A DNA stretch of 64,000 nt from Tsuneonella mangrovi (GCF_002269345.1 NZ_CP022889.1:1674001-1738000), one strand, 5' to 3'. Numbered from the stretch's first letter, positions 55,023 through 64,000 are shown. Translations and numbers: made by a program. The notes: generated by a model from the letters alone, not told the origin.

Positions 55023-56759
55023 GTGTACACGCCCGCCACCGCCGACCAGTTGCTGGCCCTCTCGGTCAATACCGGGATCGACGAACTTGCCGCGCACGAG
55101 CGCTTTGCTGCGGCGGAACCCGACATGGTCTCCGCCATCGTCGAAGGAATCGGCGCGCTAGCGGCCGGCGAATGGGCCCCGACCAACCGGGTAGGCGACC
55201 TCGAAGGCGCACAACTGGAAAACGGCGTGGTCCGCTTGCCCGACGGATTTGCCGAGGCCTATTCCGACTACGTCGGGCAGGGCTGGAACGCGATTGCTGC
55301 ACCTGCCGAATTCGGCGGGCAGGGATTGCCGTTCGCGCTTGCGACCAACGTGCTGGAAAACCTTGGCACTGCGAACATGGCGTTCACGCTGCTGCCGATC
55401 CTGTCGGTCGGCGCGGTCGAAGCGCTCTATCACCACGGCTCGGAAGCACAGAAGACGACATACCTGCCGAGGCTTGTCAGTGGCGCATGGTCGGGCACGA
55501 TGAACCTGACCGAACCACAAGCCGGAAGTGACGTGGGCGCGCTGCGCACAACCGCGACCCCGATCGAGGATGGCGAGCATGCGGGCAAATATCGCATCAA
55601 GGGCACCAAGATATTCATCACCTGGGGCGAGCACGAACTGGTCGAGAACATCATCCACCTGGTGCTGGCGCGATTGCCCGGCGCGCCCGAGGGGAGCCGC
55701 GGCATCTCGCTGTTCGTCGTGCCCAAGTATTTCGTCAACGCCGACGGATCGCTGGGCGGGCGCAACGATCTCAAGTGCGTCAGCCTCGAGCACAAGCTCG
55801 GCATCAACGCCTCGCCCACCTGCGTGATGAGCTACGGCGACAACGACGAATGTATTGGCGAACTGGTCGGTGCGGAGAACCGCGGATTGATGGCAATGTT
55901 CACGATGATGAACAACGCGCGCATCAATGTCGGCAACCAGGGCGTGCAGATCGCCGAGCGCGCGACGCAGCAGGCGCTGAGGTATGCCAGCGAGCGAATT
56001 CAGTCGCCCCGCGCCGGTGTGGGCGGCAAGGAACCGGTCGCGATCATCGAGCACCCCGACGTGCGGCGGATGCTGCTGCGGATGAAAGCGCTGACCGAAG
56101 GTGCGCGCGCGCTGCTCTACTATACCGCGGGACAAGTCGACCGGGGAACTCTGGGCGACGAAGCTGCTCGGATGCGCGCCGAAGTCCTGGTTCCGCTGCT
56201 CAAGGCATGGGGCACTGACGTCGGCTGCGAAGTCGCAAGCATCGGGGTGCAAGTCCATGGCGGGATGGGCTTCGTCGAGGAGACTGGCGCCGCGCAGCAC
56301 TATCGCGACGCGCGGATCGCCCCGATTTATGAAGGAACCAACGGGATCCAGGCGGCCGATCTCGTCACCCGCAAGCTCAGCCTCGACGGCGGCGCTGCGC
56401 TCGATAGCCTGTTGGCGGATATCGCTCGCGACAGTGAGGGCGAGCCGAACCTTGCTGCGCTGGCCGAAGATTGCCTAGCGGTTGCCGTATGGCTGCGCGA
56501 TACCGCCAGCCTCGATGACCGGCTTGCCGGAAGCGTGCCGTTCACGACAATGTGTGCCGTAGCAGTCGCCGGATGGCAGCTCTCGCGCCAGGCACGGGCT
56601 GTCGCAGAAGGAGCCGCGCCTTCGCTCGCGAAGTCCAAGCCGGTCACCGCGCGGTTCTTCCTCGGTCACGTGGTGACCGAAGCGCTGGGGCTCAAGGTGT
56701 CTGCAACCGCCGGAGCGGGCCTGCTCTACGAACTCGACAGCGCGGCACTGGCGGGATGA
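55023..56759 (+). CDS. Acyl-CoA dehydrogenase with C-terminal extension
   Basis: 578 residues from GTG 55023 (preceded by AAGGAGAACC). The N-terminal Acyl-CoA_dh_N-type extension leads to the core: SGTMNLTEPQAGSDVGALRT near residue 160 (flavin contact), YRIKGTKIFITWGEHELVEN near 190, INVGNQGVQIAERATQQALR near 305, and VQVHGGMGFVEETGAAQHYR near 412 with RIAPIYEGTNGIQAADLVTR, where Glu is the likely catalytic base. A ~110-residue C-terminal domain (PF12806-like) follows. It oxidises an acyl-CoA, probably long-chain or branched, with an electron-transfer flavoprotein as acceptor. The stop overlaps the DUF815 gene start (ATGA). Confidence 0.93.
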   Translation: MYTPATADQLLALSVNTGIDELAAHERFAAAEPDMVSAIVEGIGALAAGEWAPTNRVGDLEGAQLENGVVRLPDGFAEAYSDYVGQGWNAIAAPAEFGGQGLPFALATNVLENLGTANMAFTLLPILSVGAVEALYHHGSEAQKTTYLPRLVSGAWSGTMNLTEPQAGSDVGALRTTATPIEDGEHAGKYRIKGTKIFITWGEHELVENIIHLVLARLPGAPEGSRGISLFVVPKYFVNADGSLGGRNDLKCVSLEHKLGINASPTCVMSYGDNDECIGELVGAENRGLMAMFTMMNNARINVGNQGVQIAERATQQALRYASERIQSPRAGVGGKEPVAIIEHPDVRRMLLRMKALTEGARALLYYTAGQVDRGTLGDEAARMRAEVLVPLLKAWGTDVGCEVASIGVQVHGGMGFVEETGAAQHYRDARIAPIYEGTNGIQAADLVTRKLSLDGGAALDSLLADIARDSEGEPNLAALAEDCLAVAVWLRDTASLDDRLAGSVPFTTMCAVAVAGWQLSRQARAVAEGAAPSLAKSKPVTARFFLGHVVTEALGLKVSATAGAGLLYELDSAALAG

Positions 56760-57571
56760 GCGATCCGCTCGAACGGATCGCCGCCGCGCTCGAGCGGCTC
56801 GCGGCATCGCCGCAAGCGGAACCGGATTGGCATGCCGCGCCGGCCTATGTGTGGGACGGACAGTGCTCACGGCCGGTCGCCACTATCGCTGCGCCTTCGC
56901 TCGACCAACTCAAGGGTATCGACCGGCAAAAGGCGCAAGTGGCCGACAACGTTGCCCGGTTTGCACGCGGGGCCGCCGCGCACGACATGCTGCTGTGGGG
57001 CGCACGCGGGATGGGCAAGAGCGCGCTGATCCGCTCCGCTACAATCGCCGCGCAGAGCGACGATCCGCAGGCGGTCGCGCTGGTCCAAGTCGGTGCCGAT
57101 GCACTCGCTTCGCTGCCCGCACTTTTCTCGCAACTGGCCAATGCCGGGCGCAACATGCTGGTCTATCTCGACGATCTCGGGTTCGACGGCGACCAAAGCG
57201 GACCGCGGCGGCTGCGCAGCTGGCTCGAAGGCGGGGTCGAGGCGAGGCCCGACAACGTCCGCCTTGCCGTCACTTCCAATCGCCGGGCAATCGTCGATCG
57301 GCATATGCGCGAACAGGACGACCCGATCAATCCGCGCGACGCGGTCGACGACATGCTCGCGCTCGCCGACCGGTTCGGCCTCTCGGTCGGGTTCCATGCC
57401 GCTTCGCAAGACGATTATCTCGCGATCGTGAGCGCCTATGCCGATCCGCTCGGGCTCGTATGGGAGCCCGCCGACGCACTCGAATGGGCCAAGCGTCGCG
57501 GTGCGTGCTCGGGCCGGACGGCGTGGCAATACGTGGTCGAACTGGCTGGTCGCGCAGGGAAGCCGCTCTAG
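56756..57571 (+). CDS. DUF815 family P-loop ATPase
   Basis: 271 residues from ATG 56756, overlapping the acyl-CoA dehydrogenase stop. The Walker A motif is WGARGMGKSALIRSATIAAQ near residue 80 and the Walker B-like region is NMLVYLDDLGFDGDQSGPRR near 133. The family-specific sensor region is NVRLAVTSNRRAIVDRHMRE, and the C-terminus ends AWQYVVELAGRAGKPL. DUF815 (YGGT-independent AAA-like) proteins are widespread but uncharacterised; DNA- or protein-remodelling is only a guess. Coupling with a beta-oxidation gene is probably incidental. Confidence 0.88.
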   Translation: MSDPLERIAAALERLAASPQAEPDWHAAPAYVWDGQCSRPVATIAAPSLDQLKGIDRQKAQVADNVARFARGAAAHDMLLWGARGMGKSALIRSATIAAQSDDPQAVALVQVGADALASLPALFSQLANAGRNMLVYLDDLGFDGDQSGPRRLRSWLEGGVEARPDNVRLAVTSNRRAIVDRHMREQDDPINPRDAVDDMLALADRFGLSVGFHAASQDDYLAIVSAYADPLGLVWEPADALEWAKRRGACSGRTAWQYVVELAGRAGKPL

Positions 57572-57587
57572 CCGCGCCTGATCGGTC

Positions 57588-59048
57588 TCACTGGTTGACC
57601 ACCCGCGCGTAGTCTCCACCGAACGTCGCTTCCTGGCCGCGCAGCTGGCGCAGCGGCGGCAGCGACGGCCCGGTCAGCGGCTTGATTTGCGAAGCGGGCT
57701 TCGCGCCCGGCGCAACCACCCGCCAAATGATCCCGGCAGTATCGTCGCTGACCAGCAACGAGCCGTCGTTCGCCCATTCGACCCAGGTCGGGCGACCTTG
57801 CGTCGTCTTGCCGTCCTTGGCGAGGAACCCGGAGAGGATCGGTTCGGGCTTGCCGACCGGATTGCCGTTCTTGTCGAACTTCACATAGACCACCTGGTAT
57901 CCCGACATCGGCTCGCGATTCCACGATCCGTGCTCGGCGATGAAAGCGCCGGTCGAATACTTCGGCCCCATCATCGTGCCGCCACGGCTGAACTGCAATC
58001 CCAGCGCTGCGACGTGGGGCCCGAGTGCGAACTCGGGAATGCGGACATATTCGGGGTTGAACCATCCGGGTTGCGGCGCAGTCACGCGGTCGTCGAAATT
58101 GTTGCGCCAATAGACCCACGGCCAGCCATATTGCGCTCCGATCGGCACGTTGGTGAGATAATCGGGCACGAGGTCCGAACCGAGCATGTCGCGCTCGTTT
58201 ACGACGGTCCACAACTCACCGGTCCACGGGCTGAAGGCCATCCCGTTGGGATTGCGCATCCCGGTGGCGAATTCGCGCGGAACTCCGCTCTTGATCGCGT
58301 ATTGCCAGATCGTCGCACGGCCCTTCTCCGCCGCCATCCCGTCTTCGGCAATGTTGGTGGCCGAGCCGACCGCAATGTAGATGTACTTGCCGGTCGGATC
58401 GATCACGATGTTGCGCATCCAGTGATTGCCCCCGCCAGGCAGGTCCATCAGCGTCTTGGGTTTGCCTGGCAGCTTGGTGTCGCCCAGCTTGAACTGGAAC
58501 GCGAGCAGCGCGTTGTGGTTGGCGACGTAAAGGGTGCCGTCCTGCCACGCCATGCCCGACGGCGAATCGAGCGCCGGGCTGGTCATGATGAAAGTCTTGT
58601 CCGCCTTGCCGTCTCCATTGGTGTCGCGCAGCAGCGCGATCTTGTTGGGCGACGGGACATTGGCTCCGGCCTTGTCGAGCAACCAGTTAGCGACGAGGCC
58701 TTCGAGCCCGCCGATCACCGAGGACGGCGGCCGGTTGGTCAGCGCGACCAATACGTCGCCATTGGGCAAAGTGCAGATCGTGCGCGGGTGGTCGAGCCCT
58801 TGGGCGAACCGGTTCACCGTCAAACCTTGCGCCGCGACCGGCGCGGTCCCATCCGGCCAGCCGACAGGCTTGGCGACACCGATCGTCGGGAAGGTTTGCG
58901 CCAGCGGCGTGGTAATCACCGGGTCGGTCCCGGTCGTGTCGGCAAACGGAATTTTCGCGACGTTGGGGGTCAGAAGCCAGGTAACGATGGCGGCGATCAC
59001 GATCAGCCCGATCACCGTTCCGACGAGTATCTTGCGTCCAGTGCTCAT
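57588..59048 (-). CDS. PQQ-dependent sugar (sorbosone) dehydrogenase-like protein
   Basis: 486 residues from ATG 59048. One N-terminal membrane anchor or signal (ILVGTVIGLIVIAAIVTWLL) is followed by a six-bladed beta-propeller: GLDHPRTICTLPNGDVLVAL near residue 85, LLRDTNGDGKADKTFIMTSP near 138, GGGNHWMRNIVIDPTGKYIY near 205, GMRNPNGMAFSPWTGELWTV near 262, and FIAEHGSWNREPMSGYQVVY near 365. These fit the L-sorbosone/aldose dehydrogenase family, periplasmic enzymes that use PQQ; the substrate is unknown. Divergent from the GAF-domain reductase. The frame is open further upstream to 59168, overlapping that gene. Confidence 0.85.
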   Translation of the reverse strand: MSTGRKILVGTVIGLIVIAAIVTWLLTPNVAKIPFADTTGTDPVITTPLAQTFPTIGVAKPVGWPDGTAPVAAQGLTVNRFAQGLDHPRTICTLPNGDVLVALTNRPPSSVIGGLEGLVANWLLDKAGANVPSPNKIALLRDTNGDGKADKTFIMTSPALDSPSGMAWQDGTLYVANHNALLAFQFKLGDTKLPGKPKTLMDLPGGGNHWMRNIVIDPTGKYIYIAVGSATNIAEDGMAAEKGRATIWQYAIKSGVPREFATGMRNPNGMAFSPWTGELWTVVNERDMLGSDLVPDYLTNVPIGAQYGWPWVYWRNNFDDRVTAPQPGWFNPEYVRIPEFALGPHVAALGLQFSRGGTMMGPKYSTGAFIAEHGSWNREPMSGYQVVYVKFDKNGNPVGKPEPILSGFLAKDGKTTQGRPTWVEWANDGSLLVSDDTAGIIWRVVAPGAKPASQIKPLTGPSLPPLRQLRGQEATFGGDYARVVNQ

Positions 59049-59114
59049 GCCCGCGACGAATAGCGGCGCGCAATGCTTGCGGCAACGCCCGTTCGCGCTA
59101 AGTGCGGAAACACG

Positions 59115-59597
59115 ATGTACGATTTCACTGCCGATCCCGCTCTCACCGAGCATGAGCGTTACCGCCAACTGATGGCAGCAGCTGATGCGCTGACTGCGGG
59201 TGAGCCCGATTCGATCGCCAACATGGCCAATCTAGCCGCCTTGTTGTGGGAGTTCGTTCCTCGCCTCAACTGGGCAGGCTTTTATCGCGTCATCGATGGC
59301 GAGCTCGTGCTCGGCCCGTTTGCCGGACGCCCGGCCTGCATACGCATCCCGTTTGGCCAAGGGGTGTGCGGCGCTGCGGCAGCGAGCGGAGAGACCCAGC
59401 TGGTCGAAGATGTCCATGCTTTCCCCGGACATATCGCGTGCGATGCCGCGAGCCGCTCGGAGCTGGTCGTGCCAGTAATCCGCAACGGCGCCGTCGTGGC
59501 GGTGATCGATCTCGATAGCCCCGAGCCGGCGCGTTTCGAGCAGGCCGATGCGCAGGGGATCGAGGCGCTCGCTGCGCTGCTGGCCGAACGAATTTGA
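59115..59597 (+). CDS. msrC: GAF-domain free methionine-(R)-sulfoxide reductase
   Basis: 160 residues from ATG 59115. A single GAF domain carries the three cysteines of the fRMsr family: C75 in GRPACIRIPFGQGVCGAAAA, C85 in the same stretch, and C109 in PGHIACDAASRSELVVPVIR. Their spacing (10 and 24) equals that of the E. coli enzyme. GAF-type fRMsr reduces free L-methionine-(R)-sulfoxide with thioredoxin. The rest, LNWAGFYRVIDGELVLGPFA, is family-typical. It is divergent from the sorbosone-dehydrogenase-like gene with 66 bases between starts. Confidence 0.93.
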   Translation: MYDFTADPALTEHERYRQLMAAADALTAGEPDSIANMANLAALLWEFVPRLNWAGFYRVIDGELVLGPFAGRPACIRIPFGQGVCGAAAASGETQLVEDVHAFPGHIACDAASRSELVVPVIRNGAVVAVIDLDSPEPARFEQADAQGIEALAALLAERI

Positions 59598-59743
59598 TTG
59601 GTAAAGGCCCGGAATTGCGCCACTTCCGGCCCGTTTCGGGACATGCCCGCTCGGAACGCTTGGGCGAGAGCGGCTGGAAATGCTAATTTTCCGTTAACGC
59701 GCAGGGATTCGCAGCCCGGCGCATCCTAATAGGGGAATTGCGC

Positions 59744-60643
59744 ATGAACGTCCGTCGTTGCTCACTGGGGCTGTCGGTTGCTGCCGGAGCTTTTGCTGTC
59801 GCGAGCCCCGCGCTGGCCCAGCAGATGACCTACGAATACGCGCAGACCGCGCAAGCGACGCCGAACGTAGTCTACACCTCACAACCGGTGGTCCAGCCGC
59901 TTCCGGCTCCGGCCCCGGCGGCTCCTGCAGCTACAGGTGCGATGCCGCCGGCCCCGCCAGCACCTCCGGCGCCCCCCGCGGCCGCTTGGCACGACCAGCG
60001 GGGTCGGACCTACGAATACCGGACGGTCGAGACTGCAGGCACCTATCCGGCAGCAATGCCCGCGCCAGGTGGATTTACGATGGCTCCGCCCCCGCCGCCG
60101 CACTTCGACCGCGATGCCTGGCTCGACAATTGCCAGGATCGCTTGCGCGGCGTGAAGGAGAAGGATCGCGGGGGCGTGATCGGCGGCCTGCTCGGCGCGA
60201 TCGCCGGCGGCGTCGCCGGTAACGAGATCGCCCACACCGGCGACAAGCTCGCCGGATCGCTCATCGGTGCAGGCGTTGGCGGTCTTGCCGGCGCCTTGAT
60301 CGGAACGGCGATCGGTTCAGCCGGGCACCATGGCCGGCGCGACGAGTGCGCCGCCTACCTCGATCGCTACATGGCCCGTTACCCTGGCTATGCCTACGGC
60401 TATCCTGCATATGGATACGGCTACGGCTACGCATATCCCGCATACGGCTATTACATGCTGGTTCCGGTGATGATGCAGGTGCCACAGCGCAAGGTCGTGA
60501 ACGAGTACGTTACCGAAGATTGGGTTGATGTGCCCGCACCGCACACGCATCAGCAGAAGATCTATCGCCCTGCGCCGAGGCCCACCAAGGTGATCAAATA
60601 CACCAAGCAGGCAAAGCCGACAAAATATACCAAGGGCCGATAG
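59744..60643 (+). CDS. Glycine-zipper exported protein with Pro-rich and Tyr/Gly-rich segments
   Basis: 299 residues from ATG 59744. The signal peptide CSLGLSVAAGAFAVASPALA precedes a Pro/Ala-rich linker (PAPPAPPAPPAAAWHD). A glycine-zipper 2TM domain follows: GGVIGGLLGAIAGGVAGNEI near residue 145 and KLAGSLIGAGVGGLAGALIG near 168. Then comes a Tyr/Gly repeat (YPGYAYGYPAYGYGYGYAY) and a basic tail ending KQAKPTKYTKGR. Glycine-zipper domains occur in small outer-membrane or envelope proteins related to RcnB/YMGG types. Function unknown. It ends 19 bases from the convergent usher gene. Confidence 0.78.
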   Translation: MNVRRCSLGLSVAAGAFAVASPALAQQMTYEYAQTAQATPNVVYTSQPVVQPLPAPAPAAPAATGAMPPAPPAPPAPPAAAWHDQRGRTYEYRTVETAGTYPAAMPAPGGFTMAPPPPPHFDRDAWLDNCQDRLRGVKEKDRGGVIGGLLGAIAGGVAGNEIAHTGDKLAGSLIGAGVGGLAGALIGTAIGSAGHHGRRDECAAYLDRYMARYPGYAYGYPAYGYGYGYAYPAYGYYMLVPVMMQVPQRKVVNEYVTEDWVDVPAPHTHQQKIYRPAPRPTKVIKYTKQAKPTKYTKGR

Positions 60644-60662
60644 GTCCGCTCGGCCGAAGCCT

Positions 60663-63179
60663 TCAGTCGGCCAACGCTTCGTCCGGGCGCGGAACAAAGT
60701 CGCGCCGCGCGACTTTTCGCTTGGGCTGGTCCGCAGCGCCATCCTTGACAGCGCCCGCTGCGACGACTGGTGCGTCCGGCCCGCCGACAATGGCGTGTGG
60801 CTGGCAGACCAGTGGCGGCTGGTCATCGTCGCCGAGCTCGCGGTGCGGAATGGCGACTTGGCACGACTTGGCCGGAACCCCGATGACCAGCCACTTGTCA
60901 GTTCCGGCAGCGTTGATCTCGACCATCCCGTTGTAGCCGACCATTGTGCGCTCACCGGATGGCTGCATCACTGCCGGCATACCGGCCGCGATCGGCTTGC
61001 CTGAAGTATCGACCACCTGGCGCATCACCGGACGGAAGTGAACCGCATCGAGCTCGACGAGCGCGACCGCCCTGCGCGGAACGACGATCAGGTGCTTGGT
61101 CTCTTTGACGATAGCATCGGCCGGCAGCTTGTCGGGATCGACATCGATCTTGATTGTCGCCTGCGAAGGAATGTTCTGGACCAGCAAGAGGCCGTTCTTG
61201 TCGGTCTTGCCGACCAGCAGGTTCTCGCGGGTGACCGGGATGCCTTCGACCTTGCCGGTCGTGCGGACCAGCGCATAGGAACCGCCCGAGCGGTTGCGGG
61301 CAAACACCGTCCCGCCGGCGACCAGCAGTGTGCCATGGGCATCGATGCGCCCCGCAAAGCTCCCGTCGACCTGCTCTATCTGACCATCCAGCATGATATT
61401 GCGGCTGCGCCAGGTCGCGCCGCCAGCAATCCGCTGCGAAGTGTCCGATCCGCTGACGTCCGCCCGATAGCCGATATCGCCGTCGTTCAGCGCATCCCGG
61501 TAGTAATTGAGCGACGCGTAGGGATGCTTGTCGTTGTAGCTTGCCTGGACTGCGCCGCGCTTCTGTCCGCCAAAGCTGATCGACAGCCCGATGGCAGCCG
61601 AATACCCGGTCCCAATCTCGGTACGGCGCATCCCACCGCCTGCAAATAGCGTAGCCCGCTTCGAAAGTTGCGTCCGCAGGTTCGCATTGAACACTTCGTT
61701 GAAGCGTTCAGGCACAGGTGGGCCGTAAACCGGGTTCGGAACGGCGCGATATTCCTGCCGTGCGTAGGAGAACTGGATCTCCGAATTGGTCGAGTAGTGA
61801 TAGGAAACCTGGGCCGAATACTGGCGCGGGGGTCCCTGATCGCCCAGGTGCGCGGCGACATCACGATAATTTGACGTCGGAATGATCGCTCCGACCCGCC
61901 CGCTGAGCGTCCGGCCGACCGATTCGAGCGCTATATTGACCAAACCGCCACTTCCGACAGCGCCATCCTGGCTCGCGCGGCCCTCGATCGTCAGCATTGC
62001 GACGTTTGCAAGCACGACATCGGCGCGTGCGCCGACATTCGCGATGCCCGGCGACCATTCGCCACTGGCTTCGACCGTCAGATGCGACGAAAGCCCCCGC
62101 CTTATAAAGCCGGTGGCTGCAAATGGTCCGTAATCGTTGGAAACTTCGCCGTATCTTCGTCGGACGAAACCGGCATTCATCGCAAATCGCGTCGTTTTCG
62201 GCGCGAGCAGGGTTTGCGACATGTAGAATTTGGTCGTCTGGACGATTTCGCGACCCAATGCGTCTTGCATGATTACTGAGACTTCGCCGCGACCGGGCTG
62301 GGTCGGGATGTTCCGGACGGTAAATTCGCCCGGTTTGACTTTGCCGAGCTCGTATCGGCTGTCGGCCGTGAGCACATCTAGCGTGGTCGGCACCGCAACG
62401 TCTCCGCTGAACGCAGGCAACGGCGTCGTGACGAGATCGGGCCGCAGCCCGAAATCGCTTCCGACCTGGATGCCGCCAAGGCGTACTGCACGCTGCGTCT
62501 GGCTACCCGCGCTTACGAAATCACCCATTGTCGCGGCGATTCCCTTGTCCGCGATCGCAATCTGCGCACTGGTTGCCAGTCGAACGACCGCTGGTGAACC
62601 ATTTTGCGGGTCGGTGGTCATCCTGACACTGGTGCCGAGCGCGAAATTTCCCCGCACGAGCGCGGCATCGAATAGCGCGCCGGCGCTCGATCCGTGGCTC
62701 CCCGCCGAAGCGGTCATGTCGTAGTCGATCCGCAGCGCCGTCAGCGGGCGGCTGTCTCCACTGCGATCTGATGGCACAGCAAAGTCCTTCAGATTGCTGC
62801 CGTCGGCTTTCTGGAACCGCTCGATCGTCAACCGCTGCCGCAGGCTGTCGAAGGAAAACTCGTAAATCTTCAGCGCCGACAATGGGATATACCCCGTTGC
62901 TCCGTCGGGAACCGGCAGTCCGGCGACCCGCGCGTCATCGGCATTGATCTTCATCGACTGGCCATGGCCTTGCAGGTCGACCATCCGGTTCTTGCGTTGG
63001 CCGTCGACGACGATCTCCGACAGGCCGGGGCCGGGCGCTTGCTGCACGCTTTGCGCAGTCACCCCCTTAGGCAGCGCAAAAGGATCCTCCTGCGCCTGCA
63101 GGGGTGCCCCCGCAAGCGCCGCAACAGCGACCAGGAGCGCTAGGAGAGGCCTAACCGCACGATGAGCGAGGCTGCGCAT
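60663..63179 (-). CDS. Fimbrial outer-membrane usher (FimD/CsuD-type)
   Basis: 838 residues from ATG 63179 (MRSLAHRAVRPLLALLVAVA); an ATG at 63200 would add seven. After a signal peptide (ending APLQAQ), the N-terminal periplasmic domain and the usher barrel follow: DYDMTASAGSHGSSAGALFD near residue 150, YELGKVKPGEFTVRNIPTQP near 280, QDALGREIVQTTKFYMSQTL near 305. GKTDKNGLLLVQNIPSQATI near 660 is the conserved usher C-terminal block. Its divergent, short usher sequence fits the spore-coat-U/Csu class of chaperone-usher pili. It overlaps the chaperone stop by 29 bases, so chaperone, usher and the pilin upstream form an operon. Confidence 0.88.
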   Translation of the reverse strand: MRSLAHRAVRPLLALLVAVAALAGAPLQAQEDPFALPKGVTAQSVQQAPGPGLSEIVVDGQRKNRMVDLQGHGQSMKINADDARVAGLPVPDGATGYIPLSALKIYEFSFDSLRQRLTIERFQKADGSNLKDFAVPSDRSGDSRPLTALRIDYDMTASAGSHGSSAGALFDAALVRGNFALGTSVRMTTDPQNGSPAVVRLATSAQIAIADKGIAATMGDFVSAGSQTQRAVRLGGIQVGSDFGLRPDLVTTPLPAFSGDVAVPTTLDVLTADSRYELGKVKPGEFTVRNIPTQPGRGEVSVIMQDALGREIVQTTKFYMSQTLLAPKTTRFAMNAGFVRRRYGEVSNDYGPFAATGFIRRGLSSHLTVEASGEWSPGIANVGARADVVLANVAMLTIEGRASQDGAVGSGGLVNIALESVGRTLSGRVGAIIPTSNYRDVAAHLGDQGPPRQYSAQVSYHYSTNSEIQFSYARQEYRAVPNPVYGPPVPERFNEVFNANLRTQLSKRATLFAGGGMRRTEIGTGYSAAIGLSISFGGQKRGAVQASYNDKHPYASLNYYRDALNDGDIGYRADVSGSDTSQRIAGGATWRSRNIMLDGQIEQVDGSFAGRIDAHGTLLVAGGTVFARNRSGGSYALVRTTGKVEGIPVTRENLLVGKTDKNGLLLVQNIPSQATIKIDVDPDKLPADAIVKETKHLIVVPRRAVALVELDAVHFRPVMRQVVDTSGKPIAAGMPAVMQPSGERTMVGYNGMVEINAAGTDKWLVIGVPAKSCQVAIPHRELGDDDQPPLVCQPHAIVGGPDAPVVAAGAVKDGAADQPKRKVARRDFVPRPDEALAD

Positions 63180-63897
63180 CGACCGTCCGGCCGTCCACAT
63201 AGGCAGTGATCGTCACCGCACCGAGCGAACAGGCATTATCATCCGGCCAGGAAATCGTCGATTTACCCTGCACATAGCGCAGGATATTGTGTCCGAGCGC
63301 GACGGATTTCCCGTCCGCGGTCTTCACGTCGATCTTGATTATCCGTGCCGTCTGGCCACCGCTGTTGGTGACCGAGATCCCGTTCGGTCCGATCGTCCAG
63401 CCAAGCTCAGCAGGAGCGGCCGTATCGCGGTCGAGGAAAACGGGCAGGTTGAACCGGATCCGCGCCTCGGCGGTCCCGGCTTGGGCAAGCGTGGGGTCAG
63501 GCAATTGGTCCACGACCAGCCTGAAACGCTTCTCGCCCGGCGACGCGGGCGTTGTGCGCAATAGGCGCACAATCTGCGTTTCGCCGGCGGGAATGGATAC
63601 GATCGACGGAGAAATGGTCAGGTCGGTGCTCGGAGCGTAGACATCTTCGCCGTTGACCTGCGACCAGGCGAACAGGCGCGTCTGGACCGGCACGGCCCGG
63701 GTCGATACATTCGCTATGAGCAAAGTGGCGCCGCGTTGGGCGTCCTGGATCTCGATCCTGAGAGGCGAGACGTTGAGCGCCGCGCCGGTTGCGGATTGTG
63801 CCGCAGCGGGCGTTTCAGCGCCGACGAGACCGAAGGTGAATGACCCGCACGCTGCGATCGCCACGAACGCGCGGAAGACAGCAGCTGTGCGGATCAT
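63151..63897 (-). CDS. Periplasmic pilus chaperone (CsuC-type)
   Basis: 248 residues with a signal peptide (FVAIAACGSFTFGLVGAET). The PapD-like fold is seen in LNVSPLRIEIQDAQRGATLL near residue 40, VQTRLFAWSQVNGEDVYAPS near 70, SIVSIPAGETQIVRLLRTTP near 97, and KRFRLVVDQLPDP near 123. It delivers pilins to the usher by donor-strand complementation. The gene overlaps the downstream usher, and the pilin gene lies immediately upstream (63917). Confidence 0.88.
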   Translation of the reverse strand: MIRTAAVFRAFVAIAACGSFTFGLVGAETPAAAQSATGAALNVSPLRIEIQDAQRGATLLIANVSTRAVPVQTRLFAWSQVNGEDVYAPSTDLTISPSIVSIPAGETQIVRLLRTTPASPGEKRFRLVVDQLPDPTLAQAGTAEARIRFNLPVFLDRDTAAPAELGWTIGPNGISVTNSGGQTARIIKIDVKTADGKSVALGHNILRYVQGKSTISWPDDNACSLGAVTITAYVDGRTVDAQPRSSCG

Positions 63898-63916
63898 TCA
63901 GGTCTCCATGGTGAGA

Positions 63917-64000
63917 TCAGTAGTTGACGCTGACCACAACCGAATCGCTGTAGGTACCGGCAGGAACCGCCGCCTGGGCCGGAACGCGGCCGTAGAGCGT
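63917..64000 (-). CDS. Spore coat U (SCPU)-type pilin, C-terminal end (cut by the right edge)
   Basis: The last 27 residues and stop of a minus-strand gene that continues beyond 64000. The tail reads LYGRVPAQAAVPAGTYSDSV then VVSVNY, the C-terminal block of spore-coat-U/CsuA-like pilins. It stands 19 bases upstream of the chaperone gene, completing a pilin-chaperone-usher unit. The N-terminal part is outside the window. Confidence 0.8.
   Translation of the reverse strand, partial: TLYGRVPAQAAVPAGTYSDSVVVSVNY

Overview
The window looks like chromosomal DNA of a GC-rich, Gram-negative alphaproteobacterium, most likely Sphingomonadales and perhaps Erythrobacteraceae. Three things support this: the large NAD-type glutamate dehydrogenase, the gene order DUF3576-leuS-lptE-holA, and rnd-lptC-lptA next to ung. 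The family-level placement is inference from protein character and gene order; no database search was possible. I saw no rRNA, tRNA, CRISPR array, insertion sequence or prophage. Almost all of the window is densely packed housekeeping and metabolic genes, many coupled by 4-base ATGA or GTGA overlaps.

Layout. 1-5.8 kb, minus strand: the 5' part of NAD-glutamate dehydrogenase; an LLM-family oxidoreductase, TPR protein and alpha/beta hydrolase operon; and a three-gene unit of two membrane proteins and a 63-residue Cro/CI regulator behind a well-formed promoter with regularly spaced TGTC half-sites. 5.9-10.6 kb, plus strand: a Tat-exported PhoD-like phosphatase; a 24-codon leader peptide with seven consecutive threonine codons ahead of thrS; thrS; and a TauE/SafE exporter. 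10.6-16.7 kb: an agmatine deiminase-type gene divergent from glnE-bcp-DUF455, then an M23 peptidase ending in a clear intrinsic terminator. 16.7-23.5 kb: acyl-CoA synthetase, P450 and MAPEG genes, then ClC channel, phaB and a putative outer-membrane protein on the minus strand.

23.8-32.5 kb: DUF3576 lipoprotein, leuS, lptE and holA; a polyprenyl-phosphate sugar transferase; the convergent rnd-lptC-lptA operon; and ung. 32.5-40.2 kb: a LuxR-type regulator, a DksA-like zinc-finger protein and gltBD. 40.2-45 kb: a disordered membrane protein and exosortase-A-associated genes (glycosyltransferase, a 44-residue coupled membrane peptide, O-glycosylation ligase). 45-52.9 kb: MaoC dehydratase, thiolase, CMD-family protein, DUF4126, phaZ, ABC exporter, uppP and two small envelope proteins. 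52.9-60.6 kb: phenylalanine hydroxylase, Sua5, acyl-CoA dehydrogenase, DUF815 ATPase, sorbosone-dehydrogenase-like protein, free-Met-(R)-sulfoxide reductase and a glycine-zipper protein. 60.7-64 kb: usher, chaperone and the 3' end of a spore-coat-U-type pilin.

Themes. Glutamate and nitrogen handling recurs (GDH, GlnE, GltBD). Envelope assembly recurs (LptA, LptC, LptE, UppP, sugar transferase, exosortase-linked glycan genes, Csu-like pili). Polyhydroxyalkanoate turnover is represented by phaB and phaZ. The most interesting feature is the threonine-codon leader peptide and its alternative RNA structures upstream of thrS, which look like a ribosome-mediated attenuator of a tRNA synthetase gene. 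Secondary candidates are the short peptides at 5600-5779 and 43442-43576, the bridged ribosome-binding site at 28424-28465, the hairpin-rich segment between ung and luxR, and several perfect palindromes directly upstream of metabolic genes.
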